From assembly GCA_022843745.1 (NCBI GenBank), contig JALHNB010000026.1, forward strand, positions 43,262 through 98,977: 55,716 nucleotides of DNA, given 5' to 3'. Below are positions 25,566 through 32,756 of the stretch, one piece after another; the stretch's first letter is position 1; the number at the start of each line of letters is the position of its first letter. The translations under genes and the position numbers were made by a program. The notes below the pieces were generated by a model. That model made no database searches, was not told where the DNA came from, and saw only the letters and a program-made list of their open reading frames with translations. This DNA comes from Anaerolineae bacterium. Its GTDB lineage: Bacteria > Chloroflexota > Anaerolineae > Aggregatilineales > Phototrophicaceae.

Positions 25566-26360
25566 TCAGGCTTTCAGGGCAGGCACAACCCCGCCGTTAT
25601 TAACAAAATACTCAATGGTATTATGGGTCGCTGGGCTGGTTTTAAAATCGGCAATCCAGGTTTCGCGGAAATAGGCCTGCTTCTCCGGCGGGATCGCAGC
25701 AATTATCTCTGGCGATGTATTCAAACGATGCCAATGTGTTGCCAGATGCGCGTAAGCGTGGAGTACCGCCACACGCGGCGTATCGCGCGTCCAACGTGGC
25801 CCGGCGTGTGCCAGATTCTCCGTAAAGAAAATCGCACTTCCGGCAGGGCATTCAAAACTGGTCAGGAAGGGACTCGGCTTGCTCAAGTCCATGTGATTGG
25901 GGTGCATCGGATAATTCGCCTTATGGCTACCGGGGATAAAAACAGTTGCACCATCTTTTTTGCTCACGTCAGTCAGCTCGAAAACGACGCGCGTCATTCC
26001 CGCATACATCCGCCCGTTACTGAAACGATACCCAAAAATCTGATCGCCTTGCTGTGGGCCACCACCATGCAAATCGCCTGCCCACTCCCCTTTTTGCCGC
26101 CAAACACTAAAGGAATTTTCGAGCCGAATATCTGGCCCGATTACCTCATGTAGCACATCAATCACCTGGGGATGGTCGATCAGAATACTCGCTGCGCCAC
26201 CTGGCACTTGCCGTTCTTCCGGCGGGAGCGATTCCGGATTGTGCTTGATGCGATCAACCTGATCGACAATCGCAGCGATTTCGTCGGGCTTCAGGACAGC
26301 GGGACGCACCAAAAACCCGTTGAGATCAAAAAGAAACTTTTCTTCGTCGGTCATTGCCAT
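25566..26360 (-). CDS. PhyH-family protein with HGG in place of HxD (PhyH 2)
   Basis: A 264-residue PhyH-fold protein. Family landmarks are the N-terminal helix EEKFLFDLNGFLV, the block VFELTDVSKKDGATVFIPGSHK, the distal His185 in ENLAHAGPRW and Arg196 in TPRVAVL. Where normal dioxygenases carry the His-x-Asp iron motif, this protein has His98-Gly99-Gly100. Replacement of the iron-binding carboxylate by Gly or Ala is the hallmark of Fe/2-oxoglutarate halogenases such as SyrB2, where chloride takes the free site, but it also occurs in less studied PhyH proteins. Activity is therefore open: hydroxylase with another ligand, halogenase, or non-catalytic. It has aagga upstream and follows the permease by 24 bases. 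Confidence 0.8.
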   Translation of the reverse strand: MAMTDEEKFLFDLNGFLVRPAVLKPDEIAAIVDQVDRIKHNPESLPPEERQVPGGAASILIDHPQVIDVLHEVIGPDIRLENSFSVWRQKGEWAGDLHGGGPQQGDQIFGYRFSNGRMYAGMTRVVFELTDVSKKDGATVFIPGSHKANYPMHPNHMDLSKPSPFLTSFECPAGSAIFFTENLAHAGPRWTRDTPRVAVLHAYAHLATHWHRLNTSPEIIAAIPPEKQAYFRETWIADFKTSPATHNTIEYFVNNGGVVPALKA

Positions 26361-26384
26361 GATGTTTTTCCTTTGATTTTATTC

Positions 26385-27269
26385 TTATTCTTTTACCGAC
26401 CCCAACGTCAGGCCCGTAATGAAATAGCGTTGCAGAAATGGATAGACGAGCAAAATCGGTACGGCAGCCACGAAAATGAGCGCCGCAGAAAGTCCTTCGG
26501 GTGTCGCTTCCATAAAATCGCGCACGCCGGTAGCGGATTGCCAATTGATCTGGCGTGTCGAGACGAGCGCGTACAAAAAGCTTTGCAGCGGCCAGCGATC
26601 CGCCTGATTCAAATAAATGATCCCATCAAACCAGGAATTCCAATGACCGACAGCGGCAAATAATGCAATCGTTGCCATAGCTGGCTTGGAGATCGGTATG
26701 TAGATACGGTAAAGCACGTTCCAGTGCGACGCGCCGTCCAGCCATGCCGCTTCCGCCAGTTCGTAGGGTATCCCACGAAAAAAATTAATCATGATAATGA
26801 TGTAAAAAATGTTTATCGCTAGCGGCAGAATCAACACCAGGAAGCTGTTGAGCAACCCCAGATTGCGATAGGACAAAAACGTCGGGATCAAGCCAACGCC
26901 GAACAGCAGGCCGACCAGCATCAGTACCTTGAATACCGTGCGCCCTGGCATGTAGATGCGATCCAGCGAGAGTGGATAAGCTGTCACTGTCACCAGCAGC
27001 AGAGTCGAAAATACACCCAGGAAGACGCGTACAATCGAGACACCGAACGAATTAATAAAATCGCGGTTCTGTAAAATATATTGGTAATTTTCGAGCTGGA
27101 AGCCGACAGGCCAAAGACCTACTGCGTCAGCGGCGATTGCCGAGCTGTTGCTAAAAGAAACAGACAGCACATGAATAAATGGCAGCACACAGGACAGCGC
27201 CAGCAGCGCCAGCACAATCCAGATGAAAATATCGACAATACGGTAGGTTAAACTGCGGTCTTCAATCAT
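26385..27269 (-). CDS. Carbohydrate ABC transporter permease, LplC/YtcP type
   Basis: A 294-residue inner-membrane permease with six hydrophobic segments and the EAA loop in PYELAEAAWLDGASHWNVLYRIYIPISKP, which docks the ATPase. The sequence style (VLPFIHVLSVSFSNS near the N-terminus, TLGSVKE at the C-terminus) matches the LplC/YtcP/MalG group that imports oligosaccharides, including rhamnogalacturonan fragments in Bacillus and Paenibacillus. A perfect aggagg precedes the ATG. It partners the permease encoded 11 bases upstream. No ATPase gene lies in this cluster. Confidence 0.9.
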   Translation of the reverse strand: MIEDRSLTYRIVDIFIWIVLALLALSCVLPFIHVLSVSFSNSSAIAADAVGLWPVGFQLENYQYILQNRDFINSFGVSIVRVFLGVFSTLLLVTVTAYPLSLDRIYMPGRTVFKVLMLVGLLFGVGLIPTFLSYRNLGLLNSFLVLILPLAINIFYIIIMINFFRGIPYELAEAAWLDGASHWNVLYRIYIPISKPAMATIALFAAVGHWNSWFDGIIYLNQADRWPLQSFLYALVSTRQINWQSATGVRDFMEATPEGLSAALIFVAAVPILLVYPFLQRYFITGLTLGSVKE

Positions 27270-27280
27270 GTCAGCGCCTC

Positions 27281-28255
27281 CTAGAAAATACGATAATTGG
27301 CGTACTTACCAGCCAACCAATATGAAATGAGAATCAATGTGAAGCCAACTGCACCCTTGAACAGGCCGACTACAGTCGCAATTTCATAACTCGTTCCCAA
27401 AAGACCCACACGATAGACCCACGTATCAATGATGTCACCTGTCGAGTACACGACTGAGTTGTAAAGCACAAGAATCTGGTCAAATCCTGCATTCAGGACG
27501 CTGCCCAGGCTGAGTGCGGCCATCAATACAATCGTTGGCGTGATGCCGGGGATGGTGATATTGCGCATCCGTGCGCCACGCCCTGCGCCATCAACAGCAG
27601 CGGCCTCGTATAATTCGGGGTTAATCTGAGTCAGCGCAGCCAGATAAATTACCGCACCAAAGCCGAAACCCTTCCACACGTCCGAGAGAATAATCGTTAG
27701 TGGGAAAATATTTCGATCCGCCAGAAAGCGAATTGGGCGCAATCCTAAGCCCTCAACAATATTGTTTACCGGCCCGTTCGAGCCAAGCACCACAACCATG
27801 ACCGCGCCCACAATAATCCACGAGAGAAAATAGGGCAGTGTCGTTAGTGTTTGTACCAAGCGCTTGTAAGGTGGGAAGCGAACCTCGTGGATCATTAACG
27901 CGAAGATGACAGCCGCTAATTGCCCAAGAATGATCTTGCCTACCGCAATCACGACAGTATTGCGGATAATGCTCCACGTTTCCGGGCGACCAAACACCAT
28001 TTGAAAATTTTGCAGCCCGATAAACTCTGAGCCACTCAACCCCTTAACCAGGTTGTATTTGACAAATGCTATACCCACACCCCACATCGGATAAAAATTG
28101 AGCAAAACCAGTAAAATCGCAGCAGGAATAAGCATAATATATAAGGCTTTGTGCTGCTGCCAGACCATACGCCAGGAAGTTTTGTTTTTCGTGAGCGTTG
28201 ATGGGACAGGCACAGCCTCTCGCTTAACGGCTGTCACCGTCGAATTATCAATCAT
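27281..28255 (-). CDS. Carbohydrate ABC transporter permease, LplB/YteP type
   Basis: A permease of about 324 residues with a cytoplasmic N-terminus of about 35 residues and six membrane segments (from ALYIMLIPAAILLVLLNFYP). The EAA loop is in NPELYEAAAVDGAGRGARMRNITIPGI. It resembles LplB/YteP, the partner of LplC. The ATG at 28255 is preferred; TTG at 28261 is also in frame. A hairpin resembling a terminator or attenuator lies between the binding-protein gene and this gene, which would give more binding protein than permease. Confidence 0.9.
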   Translation of the reverse strand: MIDNSTVTAVKREAVPVPSTLTKNKTSWRMVWQQHKALYIMLIPAAILLVLLNFYPMWGVGIAFVKYNLVKGLSGSEFIGLQNFQMVFGRPETWSIIRNTVVIAVGKIILGQLAAVIFALMIHEVRFPPYKRLVQTLTTLPYFLSWIIVGAVMVVVLGSNGPVNNIVEGLGLRPIRFLADRNIFPLTIILSDVWKGFGFGAVIYLAALTQINPELYEAAAVDGAGRGARMRNITIPGITPTIVLMAALSLGSVLNAGFDQILVLYNSVVYSTGDIIDTWVYRVGLLGTSYEIATVVGLFKGAVGFTLILISYWLAGKYANYRIF

Positions 28256-28339
28256 AATCAACTATATTCTTTCTACTTCGAAAATATTTCGGATAGTTTG
28301 TGTATTCCGGCTTTCTAACTTCCGCTAAAGGCAAAAAGG

Positions 28340-28372
28340 GTGGAAAACCCCTCCCAACAAAGAGAGGGGTAC
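28340..28372 (-). terminator. Hairpin after the binding-protein gene, likely attenuator
   Basis: Arms acccctc (28347-28353) and gaggggt (28364-28370) enclose a 10-base loop. On the - strand the stem is followed by ttttcc. It sits 18 bases past the binding-protein stop and before the permease genes, so partial termination is plausible. Confidence 0.6.
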
Positions 28373-28387
28373 GAAGTGCGAGGAATA

Positions 28388-30082
28388 TTACGAGCCGAGT
28401 GAAGCCTTCCAGGCATTCACGTCTGCTGTGATTTGTTCACCACCACCAGCCAGCCAATCTGAGACGAAGAGGTCAAAATCGTCCAGCGAACGGCTGCCGA
28501 TGATGATCTCGGTGAAAGCGCTCTGCTCCAGCGTATTCAAATCGGTCATGTACTGTGCCATACTGGAAGGCGTGGGGCCAAGCCAACGATCAACGATAGC
28601 GGTGTCAAGCGAATTGAATACGGCGTTGTAGTATTCAATCTCACGCAGCACAACCGGGTTAGCGAGCAGATAACGCTGCGCCTTGTTCAGTTCTTCGGCG
28701 GGTTTGTCCAGCCATGTCGCCATGTCGCGGAAAATGTCTGCCTGATAGTCAGGGTAGCAGTTGTGCGAGAAGTTATAGCCGATGTAGGCCATGTAGGAAT
28801 ATTCACCTGCGGGTGACGTGGGGCCGGGTTTCAATTCGCAATTCTCGTCGAATTCCCACTCATACCCTTCGAAGAACCCATGATCGTTACGCGACGCACC
28901 ATACTGTTGATACTGCTCCCAATTGACGTGCATCTCCATCTGCCAATTGAGTTCCTTGATCGTGGCTTCGATAACCTTTGGATCGAGACCCTTACGATAG
29001 ACGACACCATTGCCGCGTGTGCCGGAGCCAGCGCGTCCACGTTTTCCATCGGGGCCAGCGGGCGCGGGCATGATCGAAAGTTTCGCGTCAGGGAACTGCT
29101 CGTACAGGTCTTTCACCAGACCGCCGCCGATCCACCAGGGCGCGAAGAACAAACCATGTCGCCCTGCCGCCACACCCGACGCTGCATCACCTTCACTGTA
29201 GGTGTAGAAGTCGGGATCCATGAGGCCTTCTTCATACCAAGTGCGGAGAACCGCCAGAGCTTCCTTGACACCGGGGTCGAGGCTGGCATAGCGCAGTGTG
29301 CCATCTTCATTTTCCAACCAGCGCCCTGGCATGGTGCCAAATGCGCCGAACACGGGATCGAGGCTCTGATACCATGTGACGAGATTCTTACAGGCATTCA
29401 CGCCAAATTGGCACAGGCTGTTCGAGTTGAACGCGCGGAGGGTCTCGGTCAATTGATCGAGTGTTTCTGGCATGGGCAGGCCAAGTTGATCGAGGAAATC
29501 CTGGCGGATGTAGCCCAGGTTATCGACGTTGTAACCGGGGCCATAGGTGAAAGCCGTACCGTAAATACGATCACCGCGCTTGACTTCGATCCAGTTATCA
29601 CCGTCGGGGTATTGTTTCTTTTCTTTGACCAGATCAGAAGCAGTGGCTTCGAAAATTTCGGTGATGTCTTCGATAGCGTCATTTTCGATCAGAATCGCCA
29701 ACTGCTGGGCATTCGGCACGAACATATCCGGCAGTTCACCCGCCGCTATCGCGGCTGCCATACGTTGGGTTGCTGCTTCACCGTCCGCCTGCCATGCCGG
29801 ATTGTATTTCAGGCCGAGGTTATCGAGGATGCGGTTATACATGGGATTATTGGTCGGCCCATCACCTTCCTGGAAGGTAACGCTCGTTCCGTACCAGGGC
29901 ATCGAAATTTCAATCGGTGGATCATATTTGTCAAAAGATGGGTAACTAGGCATCCAGTCCATATCGCAGCTCGCCTGAGCCAGCGCTAACGAACCACCGA
30001 ATTGAGGGAGGGAAGCAATAATGCCTGTTGCTGTGGAGGTTGACACAATTTTGAGGAAATCGCGCCGTGAAATGTGACTCAT
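28388..30082 (-). CDS. Extracellular solute-binding protein, LplA/YtcQ type, Tat signal
   Basis: A 564-residue binding protein for a carbohydrate ABC importer. The N-terminus carries a twin-arginine signal (SRRDFLK at residues 5-11, hydrophobic stretch, then GSLALAQA), so it is probably exported folded. The mature part has the long LplA/YtcQ layout (family 1 extracellular binding protein, about 520 residues), as used for oligosaccharides. A Cys follows the signal region (ALAQASC), but the context is not a clear lipobox. aaaggta lies upstream of the ATG. It follows the LacI gene by 59 bases and precedes the two permease genes after a hairpin. Confidence 0.88.
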   Translation of the reverse strand: MSHISRRDFLKIVSTSTATGIIASLPQFGGSLALAQASCDMDWMPSYPSFDKYDPPIEISMPWYGTSVTFQEGDGPTNNPMYNRILDNLGLKYNPAWQADGEAATQRMAAAIAAGELPDMFVPNAQQLAILIENDAIEDITEIFEATASDLVKEKKQYPDGDNWIEVKRGDRIYGTAFTYGPGYNVDNLGYIRQDFLDQLGLPMPETLDQLTETLRAFNSNSLCQFGVNACKNLVTWYQSLDPVFGAFGTMPGRWLENEDGTLRYASLDPGVKEALAVLRTWYEEGLMDPDFYTYSEGDAASGVAAGRHGLFFAPWWIGGGLVKDLYEQFPDAKLSIMPAPAGPDGKRGRAGSGTRGNGVVYRKGLDPKVIEATIKELNWQMEMHVNWEQYQQYGASRNDHGFFEGYEWEFDENCELKPGPTSPAGEYSYMAYIGYNFSHNCYPDYQADIFRDMATWLDKPAEELNKAQRYLLANPVVLREIEYYNAVFNSLDTAIVDRWLGPTPSSMAQYMTDLNTLEQSAFTEIIIGSRSLDDFDLFVSDWLAGGGEQITADVNAWKASLGS

Positions 30083-30141
30083 AATATTTGTATACCTTTC
30101 ATCAAATTAATTCAAAAAAACGGTAACATGCGCTATTAAGA

Positions 30142-31155
30142 TTAGACATCACCTCCTTTAAAAGGTGCAGTTGAAGCTCGTTTAATCAGTTTGGTACAGA
30201 ATAAGCGATGTGAAATTTCAAGTCGCTCATCGTTAATATGTTCAACAATCACGCGCACAGCCTCGCTACCGATCTGTATCAGCGGGTAGGCGATGGCTGT
30301 GAGTTGATTAAGATGTGCGTGTTCAAAATCGTCAAACACGATCACAGATAGGTCATCAGGAATGGTATATCTCATATCGTTCAGTGCGCTGAGTCCCTCT
30401 ACCGAAGAATACCAGTTGATGAACATCGCGGCTGTCACGTCGGATCGCTTGTCAGCAAATCGACGAGCCACTATTTCTTTAATGTTTCGTTCAGGTGTGA
30501 GGTACAGCCATTCTTCGCGAGGTTCGATTCCCCAGGCTCGCATCTCCTGATAATAACCTTCGACACGCTCATCGAGGCTGGGCGCATCCTTTGAATGTCC
30601 GATCATCCCAATCGCTCGGTGTCCCAGCTCAAGTAAATGCCGCGTCGCCAACCGCCCCGCACCAACTTCATTACCACTTACGAAGCTGATTTCGCTTCCA
30701 CCTTCGGGTGTGCCGATTTCCACACAAGGGATATTAAGCTGCCGCGCTCGGTTTTGAACACGCTGCAACAACTCCGAACTCAAAGAGATAATCCCGCTGG
30801 GGTGCAGTGCAGGGTCGGAAAAATAAACTTCGCTGATATGTTCGGGGTTTTCATCAATATCAACGGCTGTAATTCGCAGTTGAATGCGATCTTCATCGAC
30901 TGCTGTCTGGATGCCGCGCAGGAGATTGCGGAAATACTCTGTCGATGTGATGTACGGTGTATGCAGCACCAGAATTGATGTTGCTGTGCGCGGTGCTGGC
31001 GGCGCTGACCAACCATTACCCGAATCCAGACGGCTGACGGCATCCATCACGCGCTGCCGCAGTTCGTCGGACACGCCTTCTTTGTGATTCAGGGTTAACC
31101 AGACGGAGGTACGTGATACGCCCGCGTGGCTGGCAATTTGGCTAATTGTTGGCAT
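30142..31155 (-). CDS. LacI-family transcriptional regulator
   Basis: A 337-residue regulator. Residues 1-50 are the LacI helix-turn-helix (TISQIASHAGVSRTSVWLTLNHKEGVSDELRQRVMDAV) with a hinge after it. The rest is a periplasmic-binding-protein-like effector domain with GNEVGAGRLATRHLLELGHRAIGMIG and SVIVFDDFEHAHLNQLTAI. ATG at 31155 is chosen because the domain starts at once; an upstream in-frame TTG (31176) would add seven residues and overlap an AACGTT palindrome (31175-31180) that could be an autoregulatory operator half. The effector is probably the sugar imported by the adjacent transporter. The gene end contains an exact anti-Shine-Dalgarno match (30147-30159). Confidence 0.9.
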   Translation of the reverse strand: MPTISQIASHAGVSRTSVWLTLNHKEGVSDELRQRVMDAVSRLDSGNGWSAPPAPRTATSILVLHTPYITSTEYFRNLLRGIQTAVDEDRIQLRITAVDIDENPEHISEVYFSDPALHPSGIISLSSELLQRVQNRARQLNIPCVEIGTPEGGSEISFVSGNEVGAGRLATRHLLELGHRAIGMIGHSKDAPSLDERVEGYYQEMRAWGIEPREEWLYLTPERNIKEIVARRFADKRSDVTAAMFINWYSSVEGLSALNDMRYTIPDDLSVIVFDDFEHAHLNQLTAIAYPLIQIGSEAVRVIVEHINDERLEISHRLFCTKLIKRASTAPFKGGDV

Positions 31156-31219
31156 TAAGGTTTTTGAATAATTCAACGTTTTTTATCAGTATATCGTTTT
31201 TCAGAGCGATTACAAAAAA

Positions 31220-31936
31220 TCAGGCTTTGTCCGCCATCATTTCCGCCAGTTCTGTCGCCAGCACCCGGTTGGTTTCCCGTGCGCCAGTTTCTGCCAGACG
31301 CGCATGATTCGACTGAAAATGGGCAGAATAGGCAAAACGATCTATATCCGTCGTGTTTATCAGCGAACGATGCAGCGTATTGCGGTCAAAAATGCACGTA
31401 TCGCCGGGTTCGAGTGTCGGAAGCTCAATCGCATTCGGCGGCTCATACAGAGATTCGCGATGACCTGGCGCAGTCGTCGTGTTTTCTTTGGAGTCCAGCC
31501 GTCCCAGACGATGTGACTGCGGCGCGATCCACAATGTGGCCATTTCCGGCGGGATGTGCATGAGCGCCACAAACACATTGACGATCCCGCCCAGGATATG
31601 TGTGTACTGGTTATCCTGATGCCAGGGCAAGCCTTTCCCACCCTTCGCCGGGACAACCGCCAACATGCCATAATAAACGCGTGGCGGTGTGCCAAGCAAG
31701 TCTTGCGTGGCGGCAATCATATTCGGATGCCACAGTAATTGATGCAGCTTACGCTCACCAGCGCTGATATTTTCGATATTGTCGCGATCAAAAATCGAAG
31801 GCTGCCATGTATCGCCCACTCGTAAGCGGGTACGCGCCTCCTCCATGACCGAGTCAATCGCCTCTTTAGGGATAAGCTCACGGATCAGGATATAACCTTC
31901 GCGATAAAAATGGGCAATCTGGTCTTCTGATAACAT
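31220..31936 (-). CDS. Phytanoyl-CoA dioxygenase-family protein (PhyH 3)
   Basis: A 238-residue Fe(II)/2-oxoglutarate oxygenase of PhyH type with a complete metal site: His106 and Asp108 in LPWHQDNQY, distal His189 in RNTLHRSL, and Arg200 as the likely 2-oxoglutarate ligand. It is a close paralogue of PhyH 4 directly upstream: the blocks TTTAPGHRESLYEPPN and IAHFYREGY are shared almost word for word, so the pair arose by tandem duplication. It is shorter than PhyH 1 and PhyH 2 and belongs to another subgroup. The gap to PhyH 4 (48 bases) holds a small palindrome (ctcac-t-gtgag at 31973-31983). Confidence 0.86.
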   Translation of the reverse strand: MLSEDQIAHFYREGYILIRELIPKEAIDSVMEEARTRLRVGDTWQPSIFDRDNIENISAGERKLHQLLWHPNMIAATQDLLGTPPRVYYGMLAVVPAKGGKGLPWHQDNQYTHILGGIVNVFVALMHIPPEMATLWIAPQSHRLGRLDSKENTTTAPGHRESLYEPPNAIELPTLEPGDTCIFDRNTLHRSLINTTDIDRFAYSAHFQSNHARLAETGARETNRVLATELAEMMADKA

Positions 31937-31984
31937 TTTGAACCCTTTTAATATTTTCCAAAAGTTTAACGGCTCACTGTGAGA

Positions 31985-32683
31985 TTAATGGCTTACAATC
32001 TGACCTAAATCAACTGCCCGCATCCGTTTCGGATCAAGCTCGCCCGTATCAGCCATGCGTGCGTGGTCAGCCTGATACTGCGCGGCATAGGCGAAGCGAT
32101 TGCGGTCAGTGGTATTTTGTAGCGAACGGTGCAGCGTGTAACGATCAAAAATGCAGGCATCGCCGGGTTCAAGTGTTGGGAGTTGAACCGGATTCGGCGG
32201 CTCATACAGCGATTCGCGATGCCCCGGCGCAGTCGTCGTATTGACTTTCGATTCGATCCGGCCTAAGCGGTGGGTCTGCGGGCCAATCCACAGCGTTGCC
32301 ATATCGGGGGTGATGCGGCTCAGAGCAATAAAAACGTTGATTGCACCGCCGAGAATGTGGCTGTATTGGTTATCCTGATGCCAGGGCAGGCCATTTCCAC
32401 CACCTGCAGCCACCACCGCCAACATGCCATAATAGACACGCGGCGTTGAGCCGAGCAAATCCTGCGCGGCAGCAATCGTATTGGGATGCCACAGTAATTG
32501 ATGAATGGTCGTGTCCTGAGACGGGTTATCGTGGTCAAAAATCGTCGGCTGCCATTGGTCGCCGGGACGGACGCGCGAACTTGCCTCTTTCATGACGGCA
32601 TCAATCGCCTCAGTTGGGATCAATCCCTGTAACAACACATAACCTTCGCGATAAAAATGGGCAATCTGTTCATTTTTTAGCAT
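31985..32683 (-). CDS. Phytanoyl-CoA dioxygenase-family protein (PhyH 4)
   Basis: A 232-residue PhyH-family oxygenase, the tandem paralogue of PhyH 3. Iron ligands are His102 and Asp104 in PWHQDNQYSH and His185 in RYTLHRSL, with a C-terminal Arg in the TTDRNRF region for 2-oxoglutarate. It is the first gene downstream of the promoter and palindromic operator at 32729-32756 and would head the transcript that continues through PhyH 3, LacI and the importer. A gagg motif lies 12 bases before the ATG, followed by a long A/T-rich run. Substrate unknown. Confidence 0.86.
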   Translation of the reverse strand: MLKNEQIAHFYREGYVLLQGLIPTEAIDAVMKEASSRVRPGDQWQPTIFDHDNPSQDTTIHQLLWHPNTIAAAQDLLGSTPRVYYGMLAVVAAGGGNGLPWHQDNQYSHILGGAINVFIALSRITPDMATLWIGPQTHRLGRIESKVNTTTAPGHRESLYEPPNPVQLPTLEPGDACIFDRYTLHRSLQNTTDRNRFAYAAQYQADHARMADTGELDPKRMRAVDLGQIVSH

Positions 32684-32697
32684 AAAAAAAAACGACC

Positions 32698-32729
32698 TCT
32701 GAAAAATAAACGTCCATATGTTTTTCAGA
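32698..32729 (-). promoter_or_regulatory. Inverted repeat in the 5' leader of the dioxygenase operon
   Basis: Arms tctgaaaaa (32698-32706) and tttttcaga (32721-32729) are perfect inverted copies with a 14-base spacer. It lies between the promoter and PhyH 4 and could be a second regulator site or an mRNA hairpin. Confidence 0.5.
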
Positions 32730-32756
32730 GTATAAAACGTTTTACTCCTTCGTCAA
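32729..32756 (-). promoter_or_regulatory. Promoter with LacI-type operator in its spacer
   Basis: On the - strand TTGACG (32756-32751) and TATACT (32734-32729) are 16 bases apart. The perfect 12-base palindrome taaaacgtttta (32733-32744), with the central CG of LacI-family operators, fills most of the spacer. Binding of the nearby LacI regulator would block RNA polymerase. The -35 overlaps the last codons of the upstream hydrolase gene. Confidence 0.65.

Noticed and set aside
28880-29989. Long open frame (369 codons) on the + strand opposite the binding-protein gene
   Set aside because: No family motifs, and it lies fully antisense to a clear binding protein with Tat signal and operon context.
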